NCBI RefSeq assembly: GCF_001660705.2
Contig: NZ_LYBV02000007.1
Span: forward strand, 62,001-126,000
Source: Saccharicrinis aurantiacus
GTDB taxonomy: Bacteria > Bacteroidota > Bacteroidia > Bacteroidales > Marinilabiliaceae
Direction: 5' to 3'
Length of the DNA: 64,000 nucleotides
Under the pieces are notes generated by a model that searched no databases, had not been told where the DNA came from, and saw only the letters and a program-made list of their open reading frames with translations. Below are positions 1 to 8,144 of this stretch, piece by piece. The translations under genes were made by a program, and so were the position numbers. Each line of letters begins with the position of its first letter. The first letter of the stretch is position 1.

Positions 1-459
1 CACGTTAAATCTTAAAAAATCAGCATACTCACAAGCGGCATCAATCTCGGCTTGATAAGCATTTTTACTTTGACCTAACATGGTAGCTGCATTAATCTTA
101 GCACGGTAAGGGCCTGCAACTAGGTCTGCAGCTTTTAAAAATATAGCCGCTCTATGTTCCCAACTTAATTTAGTCCAGGCGTCTTTTGCTTTCAGCGCAG
201 CATCAATGGCCATGTGTACATGCGTTTCATCGCCTTGGTGATAATAACCTAAACAGTGGCTGTGTTTATGTGGTGGGTGAATTGATATTTTATTGTCAGT
301 GCGTACTTCCTTGCCGCCAATATACATAGGTATATCTAACTCAACATTCATTAGTGTACCTAAAGCTTTTTTTAATTCAGCTCTTTCAGTAGTATCCGGA
401 GCATAGCTTAAAACTGGTTCATTTTCGGCAATGGGTACATTAAAAATTCCTTTGGGCAT
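1..459 (-). CDS. pruA: L-glutamate gamma-semialdehyde (1-pyrroline-5-carboxylate) dehydrogenase, N-terminal part
   Basis: Reverse-strand frame open from the ATG at 459 to the window edge, giving 153 residues that begin MPKGIFNVPIAENEPVLSYA. It oxidises glutamate semialdehyde to glutamate with NAD+ in the second step of proline catabolism, in the cytoplasm. The start of the aldehyde-dehydrogenase fold is recognisable: the family-typical segment MYIGGKEVRT, the stretch HRAAIFLKAADL and, near the edge, MLGQSKNAYQAEIDAA followed by DFLRFNV, which is characteristic of PruA proteins. The catalytic Cys and Glu lie beyond the window, so activity cannot be judged. The family is about 540 residues, so roughly two thirds is missing. 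No partner gene is visible. Confidence 0.9.
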   Translation of the reverse strand, partial: MPKGIFNVPIAENEPVLSYAPDTTERAELKKALGTLMNVELDIPMYIGGKEVRTDNKISIHPPHKHSHCLGYYHQGDETHVHMAIDAALKAKDAWTKLSWEHRAAIFLKAADLVAGPYRAKINAATMLGQSKNAYQAEIDAACEYADFLRFNV

Positions 460-1069
460 AATTTTATGTTTTTAAGTTATTATTTGTTCTGTTGATATCA
501 GTTAAAATCACATCTTCCAAATTTACAAGAAGATGGCTGCTTTTTGGCTGAAATTCGTCAGTGTTTTGATTGTTAGGAGTATGAGATAAATCAGATATTC
601 GTTAAGATTTGTTTTAAATAAGCATTTTGTAATCTCACTTCTGAAAAAATAGGAGTGGGGTTTTATACTATTGTACTGCTATTTATTTATCAGAGCGGTA
701 ATAATAATTCTACTAGTGCTATAGGGTGAATGATTAAGCAATTATTTTTTCACACAGTAAGCTATGTTTAAAGTAAGATATGACTTGTTAATCTTATTTT
801 AAAAGATATTCAACCCCTTTTTTTTAGTGTTAATTCAGAGTTGTGTTGTTGTTTTATTGTATTTGGGGTTGAAAAATGGGGTCTTGTTTTTTAAACTCCG
901 AAAAAATAAGAGTGACGGTTTGTAATTTAGCATCCACAAATAATTCTTAATGGAGAGGGGTGTTGAAAATTATTTCCAATAGAATACACAAATATATATT
1001 TATATACAATCACCTAAATAAGGTGTAATTAATCACACAAATCAATATTATTTATTAAAACAAAACACT
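460..1069. other. 610-bp gene-free upstream region
   Basis: AT-rich spacer between the divergent pruA and caspase-like genes. No open frame of note was seen. It carries two imperfect direct copies of a G-rich block: one at about 640-663 (core GAAAAAATAGGAGTG) and one at about 897-921 (core GAAAAAATAAGAGTG). They are about 257 bp apart and may be regulatory sites for the caspase-like gene, but nothing proves this. Confidence 0.5.
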
Positions 1070-1912
1070 ATGAAATTGAAAAATTATTTTAGAGCTGCTT
1101 TTATGGCAGTGGTTGTTATGGCCTCATTACAAAGTTGTAATAAAGAGGATGAGGTAAAACCCGAAAAAGAAGAAGCTACCTTTAGTGTAAGACCTGATTT
1201 TGCGACATTAGATACAAGGCCTAGTGATATAATATCTGCAAGTCAAGTTACTGGTGAATTTACAAAACCAGTTGAATTGAGTAATTTAAAAGGTACTGGT
1301 AAATACGCTTTAGTTATTGGTATATCAGATTATAATGGTAACTCTAGTGACCTTCAGTATTGTGATGATGATGCGGTTGATTGGTATTATCGTTTGCAAA
1401 AAGAGGGTTATTCAATTAGGTATTTGCTAGATGGTAACGCAACTTCTGAAAATATTCAAAGTGAAGTAAATTATTTAGCAAGTCTATCAAAATCTGGAAA
1501 TGAAATTGCTTTCTGTTATTCAGGTCACGGTAGTGCTGGTAATATTATATCTTCTGATTTTGACTATATAAGTTATTCATGGTTTAAAAGAACTTTTGCT
1601 AACTCTACAAGTAGTAAAATGATGTTTTGTTTTGATGCTTGTCAAATTGGAGACATGAAGGCTTTAGATGCTTCCGGTCGAATTGTTGCTGTAGCATCAA
1701 ACGAAAGTGTTTATGCATATGATGGTACTTCTGATATGAAAAATGGAGTGTTTACGTACTACATGATGAAGGGTTTTGATAGCAAAGGATACAAATACCT
1801 TGAAGAAGATTGTGAATATGCCATTGATAATATGGAAAAATGGGGATATAACAATGGTTTAACTGTAGTTCCATCTTATGTAGATTCATATTCAGGAAAA
1901 TTTGATTTATAA
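1070..1912 (+). CDS. caspase-like (peptidase C14 family) lipoprotein
   Basis: 280 residues. A lipoprotein signal peptide ends in the lipobox LQSC (Cys23), so the mature protein should be anchored to a membrane facing the periplasm or cell surface. From about residue 77 a caspase/metacaspase fold follows: YALVIGISDYNG (first strand), then YSGHGS with the catalytic His153, and FDACQIG with the catalytic Cys191. Both dyad residues are intact, so a cysteine protease of clan CD is expected; its specificity cannot be read. Only about 50 residues separate the lipobox from the fold and no substrate-binding or repeat domain is attached, so it is a minimal form. It stands alone between long spacers and is followed by a strong terminator, which suggests a monocistronic unit. 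Its biological role is unknown. Confidence 0.85.
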   Translation: MKLKNYFRAAFMAVVVMASLQSCNKEDEVKPEKEEATFSVRPDFATLDTRPSDIISASQVTGEFTKPVELSNLKGTGKYALVIGISDYNGNSSDLQYCDDDAVDWYYRLQKEGYSIRYLLDGNATSENIQSEVNYLASLSKSGNEIAFCYSGHGSAGNIISSDFDYISYSWFKRTFANSTSSKMMFCFDACQIGDMKALDASGRIVAVASNESVYAYDGTSDMKNGVFTYYMMKGFDSKGYKYLEEDCEYAIDNMEKWGYNNGLTVVPSYVDSYSGKFDL

Positions 1913-1925
1913 TAATAGAGTGAAG

Positions 1926-1963
1926 GAAAGATATAACTAATTGCTGGTTATATCTTTCTTTTT
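1926..1963 (+). terminator. rho-independent terminator of the caspase-like gene
   Basis: Perfect 12-bp stem GAAAGATATAAC / GTTATATCTTTC (1926-1937 and 1947-1958) with a 9-nt loop, followed by a short T run, 14 bp after the stop codon. Confidence 0.85.
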
Positions 1964-2361
1964 AAAAGCATTGTAGTAATGTGTATTGATTGAGGTTATG
2001 TCTTACTTTGTGTCTTCTATTTCAATAATATGGTTGATATCTCAGTCTTAATTATTGCCTTGAAAAGCTAAAGTTCTCTTCGGAATGCATTATTATATAT
2101 TATTATAGGTTGATAAACCAATAATAATATATCCATCAGAAGTTTTTTTTAGAGTCATTTCTATAGATGAATTTAAATTCATGATTAATTACATTTATAA
2201 TATCATCAAGGTATTTGTACATTGTATTACATAATACAAGTTGAGCCTCATTTAGTAAGCTGTATTATTATAATCTTTATTTCTGTTTTTTTTTAAAGTG
2301 AATTTTATAGTTAAGCTATTTTGCTTGCTCTATAATTGATTTAATTAAACTATTGCCCAAT
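1964..2361. other. AT-rich gene-free spacer with hairpin
   Basis: About 400 bp without a credible gene. It contains an AT-rich hairpin at 2096-2131: a 16-bp stem with one mismatch, TATATTATTATAGGTT against AACCAATAATAATATA. The composition is poorer in GC than the flanking genes, matching the decayed island that follows. Confidence 0.5.
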
Positions 2362-2595
2362 ATGAATTTTTTACAAAGAAGTGCCTGTCTAGAACGTATG
2401 CATCAGTTAATACGATTGAATGCCACAGGAAACCCAAAGCAATTAGCCACAACTTTAGGGTTAAGTGAAAGTGCCCTTTACGATTTGCTAAAAATAGCAA
2501 AAGAATTAGGTGCAGATATTGAATTTTGCAATACACGAAATAGCTACATATATAAAGTACCCGTTGAACTCCAATTTGGTTATACTCTAGTTTAG
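2362..2595 (+). CDS. small HTH DNA-binding protein
   Basis: 77 residues from the ATG at 2362 (a TTG nine bases earlier is less likely). The protein has an N-terminal helix, then a helix-turn-helix around TGNPKQLATTLGLSESALYDLL (about residues 22-43), and a short wing ending EFCNTRNSYIYKVPVELQFG. Small stand-alone HTH proteins of this pattern are common in Bacteroidetes beside peptide-natural-product or bacteriocin-like loci; I recognise the pattern rather than a named family. It probably regulated the neighbouring, now broken, peptide-maturation genes. The gene itself looks intact, so it may still bind DNA. Confidence 0.65.
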   Translation: MNFLQRSACLERMHQLIRLNATGNPKQLATTLGLSESALYDLLKIAKELGADIEFCNTRNSYIYKVPVELQFGYTLV

Positions 2596-2600
2596 ATATT

Positions 2601-2934
2601 TTTTTACTACGGAAAAATCGGTATCCATTGTTGATAAAGGCTTCGTAGTTGCTAAGCTAGATGCACCTTTATTAAGTGCATTTGTAAATGTAACCTCCAT
2701 GAGTAAAGATATGAGTGCACCTATTACATTGCGTACTTATGCTTTTCAGCTTGATAAAATAGTTGGTGCAATAACGATAGTAAAGCATTGGCAGGACATG
2801 AGGTCTATAACAAATGTTTAATGGTATATAGCCTAATGAAAAACGCTGCTAGCATGGGCCACCCTGAAGCCAAAGAAAAAGTGAATGAGTTAAAGAAGCG
2901 ATTTCCTCATACATGATCATAAACATCTATAGTA
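2601..2934 (+). pseudogene. decayed coding remnants, forward strand
   Basis: Two protein-like fragments in different frames without a common start. The first reads KGFVVAKLDAPLLSAFVNVT and then APITLRTYAFQLDKIVG, running into a stop in that frame near 2820. The second starts near 2765 in another frame and reads ALAGHEVYNKCLMVYSLMKN and then AASMGHPEAKEKVNELKK, stopping near 2915. The second resembles the end of a Sel1/TPR-like repeat protein (AA-MGHPEA pattern), but I would not name it. The pattern fits frameshifted, truncated genes rather than noncoding DNA. Confidence 0.45.
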
Positions 2935-3022
2935 GAATAAGCATATGATGTTTTTGGTATAAAAATTTTCTGGGTTATTGAAACAATAATCTAGCTCATA
3001 AACTCAAAAGTCTAATGATTTG

Positions 3023-3235
3023 TCAGGCCATTGTATCAAATTCATAGGGTGTTCTGGTAAAAAGGTAGTACGTTCTAGGTTCAACCAAGAGCTTTTGCTT
3101 AGAATCATAGAACAATGACTGATTGACCTGCATTAATTTATGCGAAACTGACAATGCTTAAGCTTTACAATAGAAAAACAGTCCTTAATATAGACTCCCT
3201 CAGAGTTGTTAGAGTTGATCTTTAAACTAAAAATA
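3023..3235 (-). pseudogene. decayed coding remnant, reverse strand
   Basis: On the reverse strand two protein-like stretches lie end to end but in different frames. INSNNSEGVYIKDCFSIVKL (from about 3230 down to 3140) is followed after a frame change by MQVNQSLFYDSKQKLLVEPR and then TYYLFTRTPYEFDTMA, with a stop at 3023-3025. One small indel would join them into a single C-terminal protein end. I do not recognise the family. Confidence 0.4.
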
Positions 3236-3562
3236 TTGATATAAGTTAGCCTCTACTATAATACTTTTAATAATTGAGAAATCTAATTTATAATTACTTC
3301 AGTAAAAGATATGCTTTAAGCATTTTATGCTTGGAGAAACTGACGAAAGCAGAATTTTTAGCGTAAAACCAAACTGGGAAAAAGATCGAATATTCTTTTA
3401 CACTCATGACAAATTGTTTACTCAAAAAAACTGCTTTTTCACGAATTGATAATTGCGATACATACATTTTGGTAGTTTGCCAAGTAGGATTTTCGGAAGA
3501 TTTGTAATCTAATTTATTAAGAGGAGTAATCACAGACGAATTTAATAATAGGAGGTTTAGAT
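3236..3562. other. gene-free or degenerate stretch before the SPASM fragment
   Basis: A 40-residue forward peptide frame (ATG at 3327, reading MLGETDESRIFSVKPNWEKD) is followed by broken frames up to the SPASM fragment. It could be the remains of the upstream part of the maturase or of an unrelated gene. An AGGAGG sequence lies about 10 bases before the ATG at 3563, unusual for this phylum. Confidence 0.35.
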
Positions 3563-3979
3563 ATGGATTTACAAGATGCATTAAAAAAGATTCAATTTAG
3601 TGAGAAATTGACTAACAATTTCATACAAAACTCTAAAAAAATTCCTGTATATCAAGGACTTAATGGAGATGTTTATCCGTGTCATGTTTTATCGAATAAA
3701 GAATTTAAACTTGGAAATAGCTTAACTGATAAGTTGGAGCAAATAATTGATAGAGCAAGTATTAGTAAGTTTAGAACAAAATCAACAGAGATAGAACAAT
3801 GTAGCTCTTGTCATTTTGTATTAACTTGTCACTCTGGATGTAGAGCAGACGCTTATTTTAATGAGAATACATTTAATAAGCCAGATAGTATGTGTGAAAC
3901 TTTATTTAAATTTCAGGTAAATAACATTATACAAGGCCGAACAGGTAAGCGTGTACAGGATGTCAATTATGCGATTTAG
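3563..3979 (+). pseudogene. C-terminal SPASM domain of a radical-SAM peptide maturase (truncated)
   Basis: 138 residues. The cysteine pattern is that of a SPASM auxiliary iron-sulfur domain: Cys40 in DVYPCHVL, then C-x2-C-x5-C-x3-C at 80, 83, 89 and 93 (CSSCHFVLTCHSGC), and Cys111 in DSMCE. SPASM domains end radical-SAM enzymes that modify ribosomal peptides or sulfatases. The N-terminal radical-SAM barrel with its CxxxCxxC motif is absent here and in the upstream 900 bp, so the protein cannot be a working maturase and is best read as a remnant. A strong-looking AGGAGG ten bases upstream means it might still be translated. No precursor peptide or exporter survives nearby. Confidence 0.75.
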
Positions 3980-4030
3980 TGTGTCTCTAAAAAATATGAG
4001 GAGTAATTTAAAGAGGTGATTGTATATTAG

Positions 4031-4103
4031 ACTCATTTGAAGGAAGGTTTTTACCTTAATCTTACGATAAATTTTTTCACAAATCACCTTCCTTCAAATG
4101 AGT
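4031..4103. terminator. 18-bp perfect inverted repeat between convergent genes
   Basis: ACTCATTTGAAGGAAGGT at 4031-4048 is exactly complementary to 4086-4103, with a 37-nt spacer. It sits between the SPASM remnant (forward) and the T9SS plug gene (reverse, stop at 4108). It would form a long hairpin in either transcript, so a bidirectional terminator is likely. The loop is unusually long and the T tracts are poor, so a mobile-element end or another structured RNA role is possible. Confidence 0.6.
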
Positions 4104-4107
4104 TTCT

Positions 4108-5382
4108 TTAATTCACTGTTGGCTTCAGTGAATTGGTTTGTCTGATGCCCACAATTCTATCGTAGTTATCACCAATGCCTCTATAATACATTATTATTAA
4201 ATAATCGTTTTCCGTTTGGCCGTGCGACCCTTCAAATGGTGCTACAGTGGCACTTCTGCTATCGTTGGCTTTATAGGCAAACATGTAATTGTAAAAACCT
4301 TGTTTTAGCATCATGCGCAATTCGTATGTTTTCGTCATAAAGTTGTAGGTCATCTTACTGTTTTCGTTCATTTCCCAGTTACTCAAGCCACCAATCACAT
4401 AAATGTCGCCACCTACCATGGGTTCACTGCGAGGTAGGTTAAAGTGTACCATTACATAGTCCGCTTCCAATTCAGGGTCGCGGTCTTCTTGCACTTCAAC
4501 AACATACCTTCCGTTAAAATCGTTTCTAAAAAAATAAGAGGCATCGTATAATATAGGGTCCGGCACCATTTCAACATGATAAAACGGATCGTGAAAAGTA
4601 ATATCCTTTATTCTATCGCTCTGAAAGCGTATACTTCTAATGTCGAGCCATCGGTATTCGTTGCCGCCCTCAAACATTAATTCACGATTGTAATTGTATA
4701 CCAACTCATTGTTTTTAATAAACTGAGGTTGAATATTCTCCAAGGCATTATCGCTGCGCTGATTTTGCATAATGGTCATTTTTACCTCCTGCAGCGGATT
4801 CGAAATACCAAAGTTTGGATGCTGTACAGTAACACTAATTTCCTGCATTGCCTTACGCAATTCTGCATTTACAGCATACTTCACTTGTGGGAATATATCA
4901 ACGCGTTGTTCAACAACCATAAAACGCCATGTAAGCACAGGATGCTCCACATCAAAATCTTCATATATTTTAATAATGTAGTTGCCCGAGTAGCGTATTT
5001 TAAAATCATCATTCGGGAATTTAAGATTGTAATGTACGTAGTCAATGGAGGTATTAAATGAAAACTGATAGTCTAAAACTGGGTTCTGATTATTGCCAAT
5101 AATGTATTCAGATTCCATTAGCAGCGAAGGTTCCCAATTGGCATCGCACAGTTCAATAGAATAATTGTAGCTTTTGGTATCCGAATCTAATTCGTCAAAC
5201 GATAGTTCAAGGTTTTCATTTTTGTTTAAAGTTAAGATGGGGTAAGAGTGTGCCCAACCTTCTTTATGCAATTGAACAGTTCTAATATTTGTATTAAAAG
5301 CTTTGTTAGTTGCAACCTGACCAAAAGAGCAAAGCGGTGCCATGCAAAGGCAGAATATTGTAAATATAAAGTGTCGTATCAT
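4108..5382 (-). CDS. type IX secretion system plug protein (DUF5103 family)
   Basis: 424 residues with a signal peptide ending near CSFGQ (about residue 21). The DUF5103 pattern runs through the whole protein: an early NIRTVQLHKEGWAHSYPILTL-like strand (about 31-51), CDANWEPS, the NYIIKIYED region and the C-terminal domain starting near GGDIYVIGGLSNW. The family is known as the plug that closes the giant SprA translocon of the T9SS when no cargo-loaded PorV shuttle is bound, so it acts at the periplasmic face of the outer membrane. It stands alone, divergent from nqrA, as is usual for T9SS genes scattered over the chromosome. Its presence matches the T9SS sorting tail on the protein at 50433. 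Confidence 0.85.
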   Translation of the reverse strand: MIRHFIFTIFCLCMAPLCSFGQVATNKAFNTNIRTVQLHKEGWAHSYPILTLNKNENLELSFDELDSDTKSYNYSIELCDANWEPSLLMESEYIIGNNQNPVLDYQFSFNTSIDYVHYNLKFPNDDFKIRYSGNYIIKIYEDFDVEHPVLTWRFMVVEQRVDIFPQVKYAVNAELRKAMQEISVTVQHPNFGISNPLQEVKMTIMQNQRSDNALENIQPQFIKNNELVYNYNRELMFEGGNEYRWLDIRSIRFQSDRIKDITFHDPFYHVEMVPDPILYDASYFFRNDFNGRYVVEVQEDRDPELEADYVMVHFNLPRSEPMVGGDIYVIGGLSNWEMNENSKMTYNFMTKTYELRMMLKQGFYNYMFAYKANDSRSATVAPFEGSHGQTENDYLIIMYYRGIGDNYDRIVGIRQTNSLKPTVN

Positions 5383-5520
5383 CTTATTTGTGAGTATAGT
5401 TGTGTGTCGAAAAATGGGAAATATTAATCATAATGGTAAATAACTGGTATAAAAAGTTCAAGTTTACAGAAAAATTTCTCTAATAGATGATTAATCTCAA
5501 GGTTAAGTTATAATTTATTG

Positions 5521-5528
5521 TATTTTTG
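5521..5528 (+). promoter_or_regulatory. -7 element upstream of nqrA
   Basis: TATTTTTG fits the Bacteroidetes TAnnTTTG consensus and lies 30 bp before the nqrA ATG. A matching -33 TTTG was not found at the usual 19-21 bp spacing. Confidence 0.5.
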
Positions 5529-5558
5529 CATCAAAATTTAAAAAACTTTTTTTCAAAC

Positions 5559-6908
5559 ATGTCAGACATAATTAGAATAAAAAGAGGTCTCGATATTCGG
5601 CTTTTAGGTAAGGCCGAAAAAGTTTTCGGTCAGCCCGAAACACCGGAACTCTTTGCTGTCAGACCAACTGAATTTCCAGGATTGGTTCCTAAGTTGGCGG
5701 TAAAGCCTGGCGACAAAGTTAAAGCAGGAACGCCCTTGTTTTATGACAAGTATCGTACCGATGTTAAGTTTGTTTCTCCAGTAAGTGGAGAAGTTCAGGT
5801 AGTGAACCGTGGAGAGCGAAGACGCATTTTAGAGGTAGTTGTTAAAAGCGACAATGCTAATTCAGCTGAGGATTTTGGTACTATCAACGTAGCATCAGCT
5901 AAACGCGAAGAGATTATTGAGAAATTACTAGCTTCAGGTCTTTGGCCATTTGTAAAACAACGTCCTTACAACGTAATTGCAAATCCGTCGGATACACCTA
6001 AAGCTATTTTTGTTTCAGCATTCGACTCGTCTCCTTTGGCTCCAGATTACGACTTTATAGTTGAAGGTCAGGAAAAAGAATTTCAAGCAGGTATCGAAGC
6101 TTTATCAAAATTAACAGAAGGATCTGTTAATATTGGAGTAAACAACGAAGCAGCATCAAAAGTCTTTACTTCGGTAAAAGGCGCTAAAGTAACTGCATTC
6201 GAAGGTCCTCACCCAGCAGGTAATGTAGGTGTGCAAATTCATCATGTTAGTCCTATTAACAAAGGTGAAGTAGTTTGGACAGTTCAGCCACAAGAAGTCA
6301 TTTCTATTGGTAAATTAGTATTAGAAGGTGTTTATGATGCTTCACGTGTTATTGCATTAACTGGTTCTGAGCTTGATAAAACTTGTTACATCAAAACTAA
6401 AGTTGGCGCTAACATCAAAAACTATGTTGATGGTAACGTTAAAGAAGGTAATCTTCGTTACATCAGTGGTAATGTATTAACTGGTGAAAACATTGGTGCT
6501 GATGGTTATTTAGGATCATATGCTTCTCAAATTACAGTAATCCCTGAAGGTGATGTAGCTGAGTTTATGGGATGGGCTGCTCCTGGATTAAACAAGTTTA
6601 GCGTTTCTCGTACTTTCTTTACTTGGTTATGCGGTAAAAAAGAGTTCCAACTCAACGCAAACTTAAACGGAGGTCGTAGAGCAATCATTATGTCTGGTCA
6701 ATACGATAAAGTATTACCAATGGATATTCTTCCAGAATTCTTATTAAAAGCAATTCTTACTGAGGATATTGATAAGATGGAGCAATTAGGAATTTACGAA
6801 TTAGCTGAAGAAGATTTAGCACTTTGTGAATTTGTTTGTACTTCAAAAACTGAAGTTCAAAAAATACTTCGTCAGGGTATTGGTTTGATGATTAAAGAAA
6901 TGAGCTAG
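5559..6908 (+). CDS. nqrA: Na+-translocating NADH:quinone reductase subunit A
   Basis: 449 residues starting MSDIIRIKRGLDIRL at the ATG at 5559; an upstream in-frame TTG at 5526 falls in the promoter and is rejected. NqrA is the peripheral cytoplasmic subunit of the sodium-pumping NADH dehydrogenase and takes part in quinone binding. Typical features are the N-terminal barrel-sandwich segment (KPGDKVKAGTPLFYDK), AFDSSPLAPD, and the C-terminal part ending in LRQGIGLMIKEMS. Length agrees with the family (about 445-450). It is the first of six closely spaced genes (gaps of 12-36 bp), surely one operon that ends at the hairpin at 11464. Confidence 0.95.
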   Translation: MSDIIRIKRGLDIRLLGKAEKVFGQPETPELFAVRPTEFPGLVPKLAVKPGDKVKAGTPLFYDKYRTDVKFVSPVSGEVQVVNRGERRRILEVVVKSDNANSAEDFGTINVASAKREEIIEKLLASGLWPFVKQRPYNVIANPSDTPKAIFVSAFDSSPLAPDYDFIVEGQEKEFQAGIEALSKLTEGSVNIGVNNEAASKVFTSVKGAKVTAFEGPHPAGNVGVQIHHVSPINKGEVVWTVQPQEVISIGKLVLEGVYDASRVIALTGSELDKTCYIKTKVGANIKNYVDGNVKEGNLRYISGNVLTGENIGADGYLGSYASQITVIPEGDVAEFMGWAAPGLNKFSVSRTFFTWLCGKKEFQLNANLNGGRRAIIMSGQYDKVLPMDILPEFLLKAILTEDIDKMEQLGIYELAEEDLALCEFVCTSKTEVQKILRQGIGLMIKEMS

Positions 6909-6944
6909 CTCATTTAATAGATTTGTAAAATATTAATAATCATA

Positions 6945-8132
6945 ATGAAAGCATTAAGAAATTTTTTAGATAATATCAAACCCAACTTTGAAAAAGGTGG
7001 GAAGTTTGAAAAGTTACACTCTACATTCGATGCTTTTGAAACCTTATTATTTGTACCAGATCACACTTCAAAGAGTGGTACGCACATTCACGATGGTATT
7101 GATTCGAAAAGAACAATGGCAATGGTGGTATTGGCGTTAGTACCTGCTTTGTTGTTTGGTATATATAATACAGGATTTCAACATTTCTTAGCGTTAGGTA
7201 CAGAAGCTTCCTTTTGGGAGATGATTGGTTATGGAGCATTAAAAGTGCTTCCGCTAGTTATTGTTTCTTACGGTGTAGGACTTGGAGTAGAGTTTATGTT
7301 TGCGCAAATTCGCGGACATGAGGTACAAGAGGGATTCCTGGTATCAGGTATGTTAATTCCTTTAATTGTACCAGCCGACATTCCTTTATGGATGGTGGCT
7401 GTAGCAACTGTTTTTGCAGTAGTAATTGGTAAAGAGGTTTTTGGTGGTACAGGTATGAATATCTGGAATCCTGCATTAATTGCTCGTGCCTTTTTATTCT
7501 TTGCATATCCGTCAAAAATGTCTGGTGACCTTATTTGGGTTTCAGGTATGAGTAAAGGCGAAGGTATTGTAGATGGTTTTTCTGGAGCAACTGCTTTAGG
7601 TGAAGCTGCAGTACTTAAGTCAGGAGAAGGTTTAGGAAGATTAGCAGATGGTGGCGCTTACGATCTTTGGAATAGTTTTATTGGACTAATACCAGGGTCA
7701 ATTGGCGAAACTAGTACATTGGCTATTTTATTGGGTGCTGTAATATTATTAATTACAGGTATTGCCAACTGGAAAATTATGCTTAGCGTATTTGCTGGTG
7801 GTTACATCATGGCATTAGGGTTTAATGCTATTGGAGTTAACGAATTAATGAATGTACCTGCACTACACCAATTGTGTTTAGGTGGATTTGCTTTCGGTGC
7901 TGTATTTATGGCTACTGATCCTGTATCAGGAGCAAGAACAGAACAAGGTAAATGGATTTATGGATTCTTAATTGGAGTATTCGCAATTCTTATTCGCGTA
8001 TTCAATCCAGCGTATCCAGAGGGTGTTATGTTAGCAATATTGTTAATGAATACTTTTGCTCCATTAATTGACCACGGGTTCGTTCAAAGTAATATTAAAC
8101 GCCGTTTAAAAAGGGCTAAGGTTAACGCTTAA
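6945..8132 (+). CDS. nqrB: Na+-translocating NADH:quinone reductase subunit B
   Basis: 395 residues, a multi-span inner-membrane subunit. It carries the covalent-FMN motif SGATALG, with the phosphoester-linked threonine at residue 216, and the family signature GGTGMNIWNPALIARAF near 168-183. Together with NqrC it passes electrons through covalently bound FMN and helps form the sodium path. The N-terminal 55 residues are hydrophilic and lie in the cytoplasm. The flavin needs an ApbE transferase, which this window supplies at 30863. Gap to nqrA is 36 bp, to nqrC 12 bp. Confidence 0.95.
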   Translation: MKALRNFLDNIKPNFEKGGKFEKLHSTFDAFETLLFVPDHTSKSGTHIHDGIDSKRTMAMVVLALVPALLFGIYNTGFQHFLALGTEASFWEMIGYGALKVLPLVIVSYGVGLGVEFMFAQIRGHEVQEGFLVSGMLIPLIVPADIPLWMVAVATVFAVVIGKEVFGGTGMNIWNPALIARAFLFFAYPSKMSGDLIWVSGMSKGEGIVDGFSGATALGEAAVLKSGEGLGRLADGGAYDLWNSFIGLIPGSIGETSTLAILLGAVILLITGIANWKIMLSVFAGGYIMALGFNAIGVNELMNVPALHQLCLGGFAFGAVFMATDPVSGARTEQGKWIYGFLIGVFAILIRVFNPAYPEGVMLAILLMNTFAPLIDHGFVQSNIKRRLKRAKVNA

Positions 8133-8144
8133 TCAAATAATAAG

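Noticed and set aside
2096-2131. AT-rich hairpin as a riboswitch or small RNA
   Set aside because: A/T-only symmetry of this kind is expected often in such sequence; no conserved motif or partner gene supports it.
3294-3581. Reverse frame of 95 residues
   Set aside because: It overlaps the start of the SPASM fragment, is Leu/Phe/Lys-rich without a family pattern, and looks like an opposite-strand shadow.
4729-5061. Forward frame inside the plug gene
   Set aside because: Antisense shadow of the T9SS plug coding sequence, low-complexity translation.
5526-5558. Longer NqrA start
   Set aside because: The frame begins with a TTG inside the predicted -7 element and adds residues not found in NqrA proteins.
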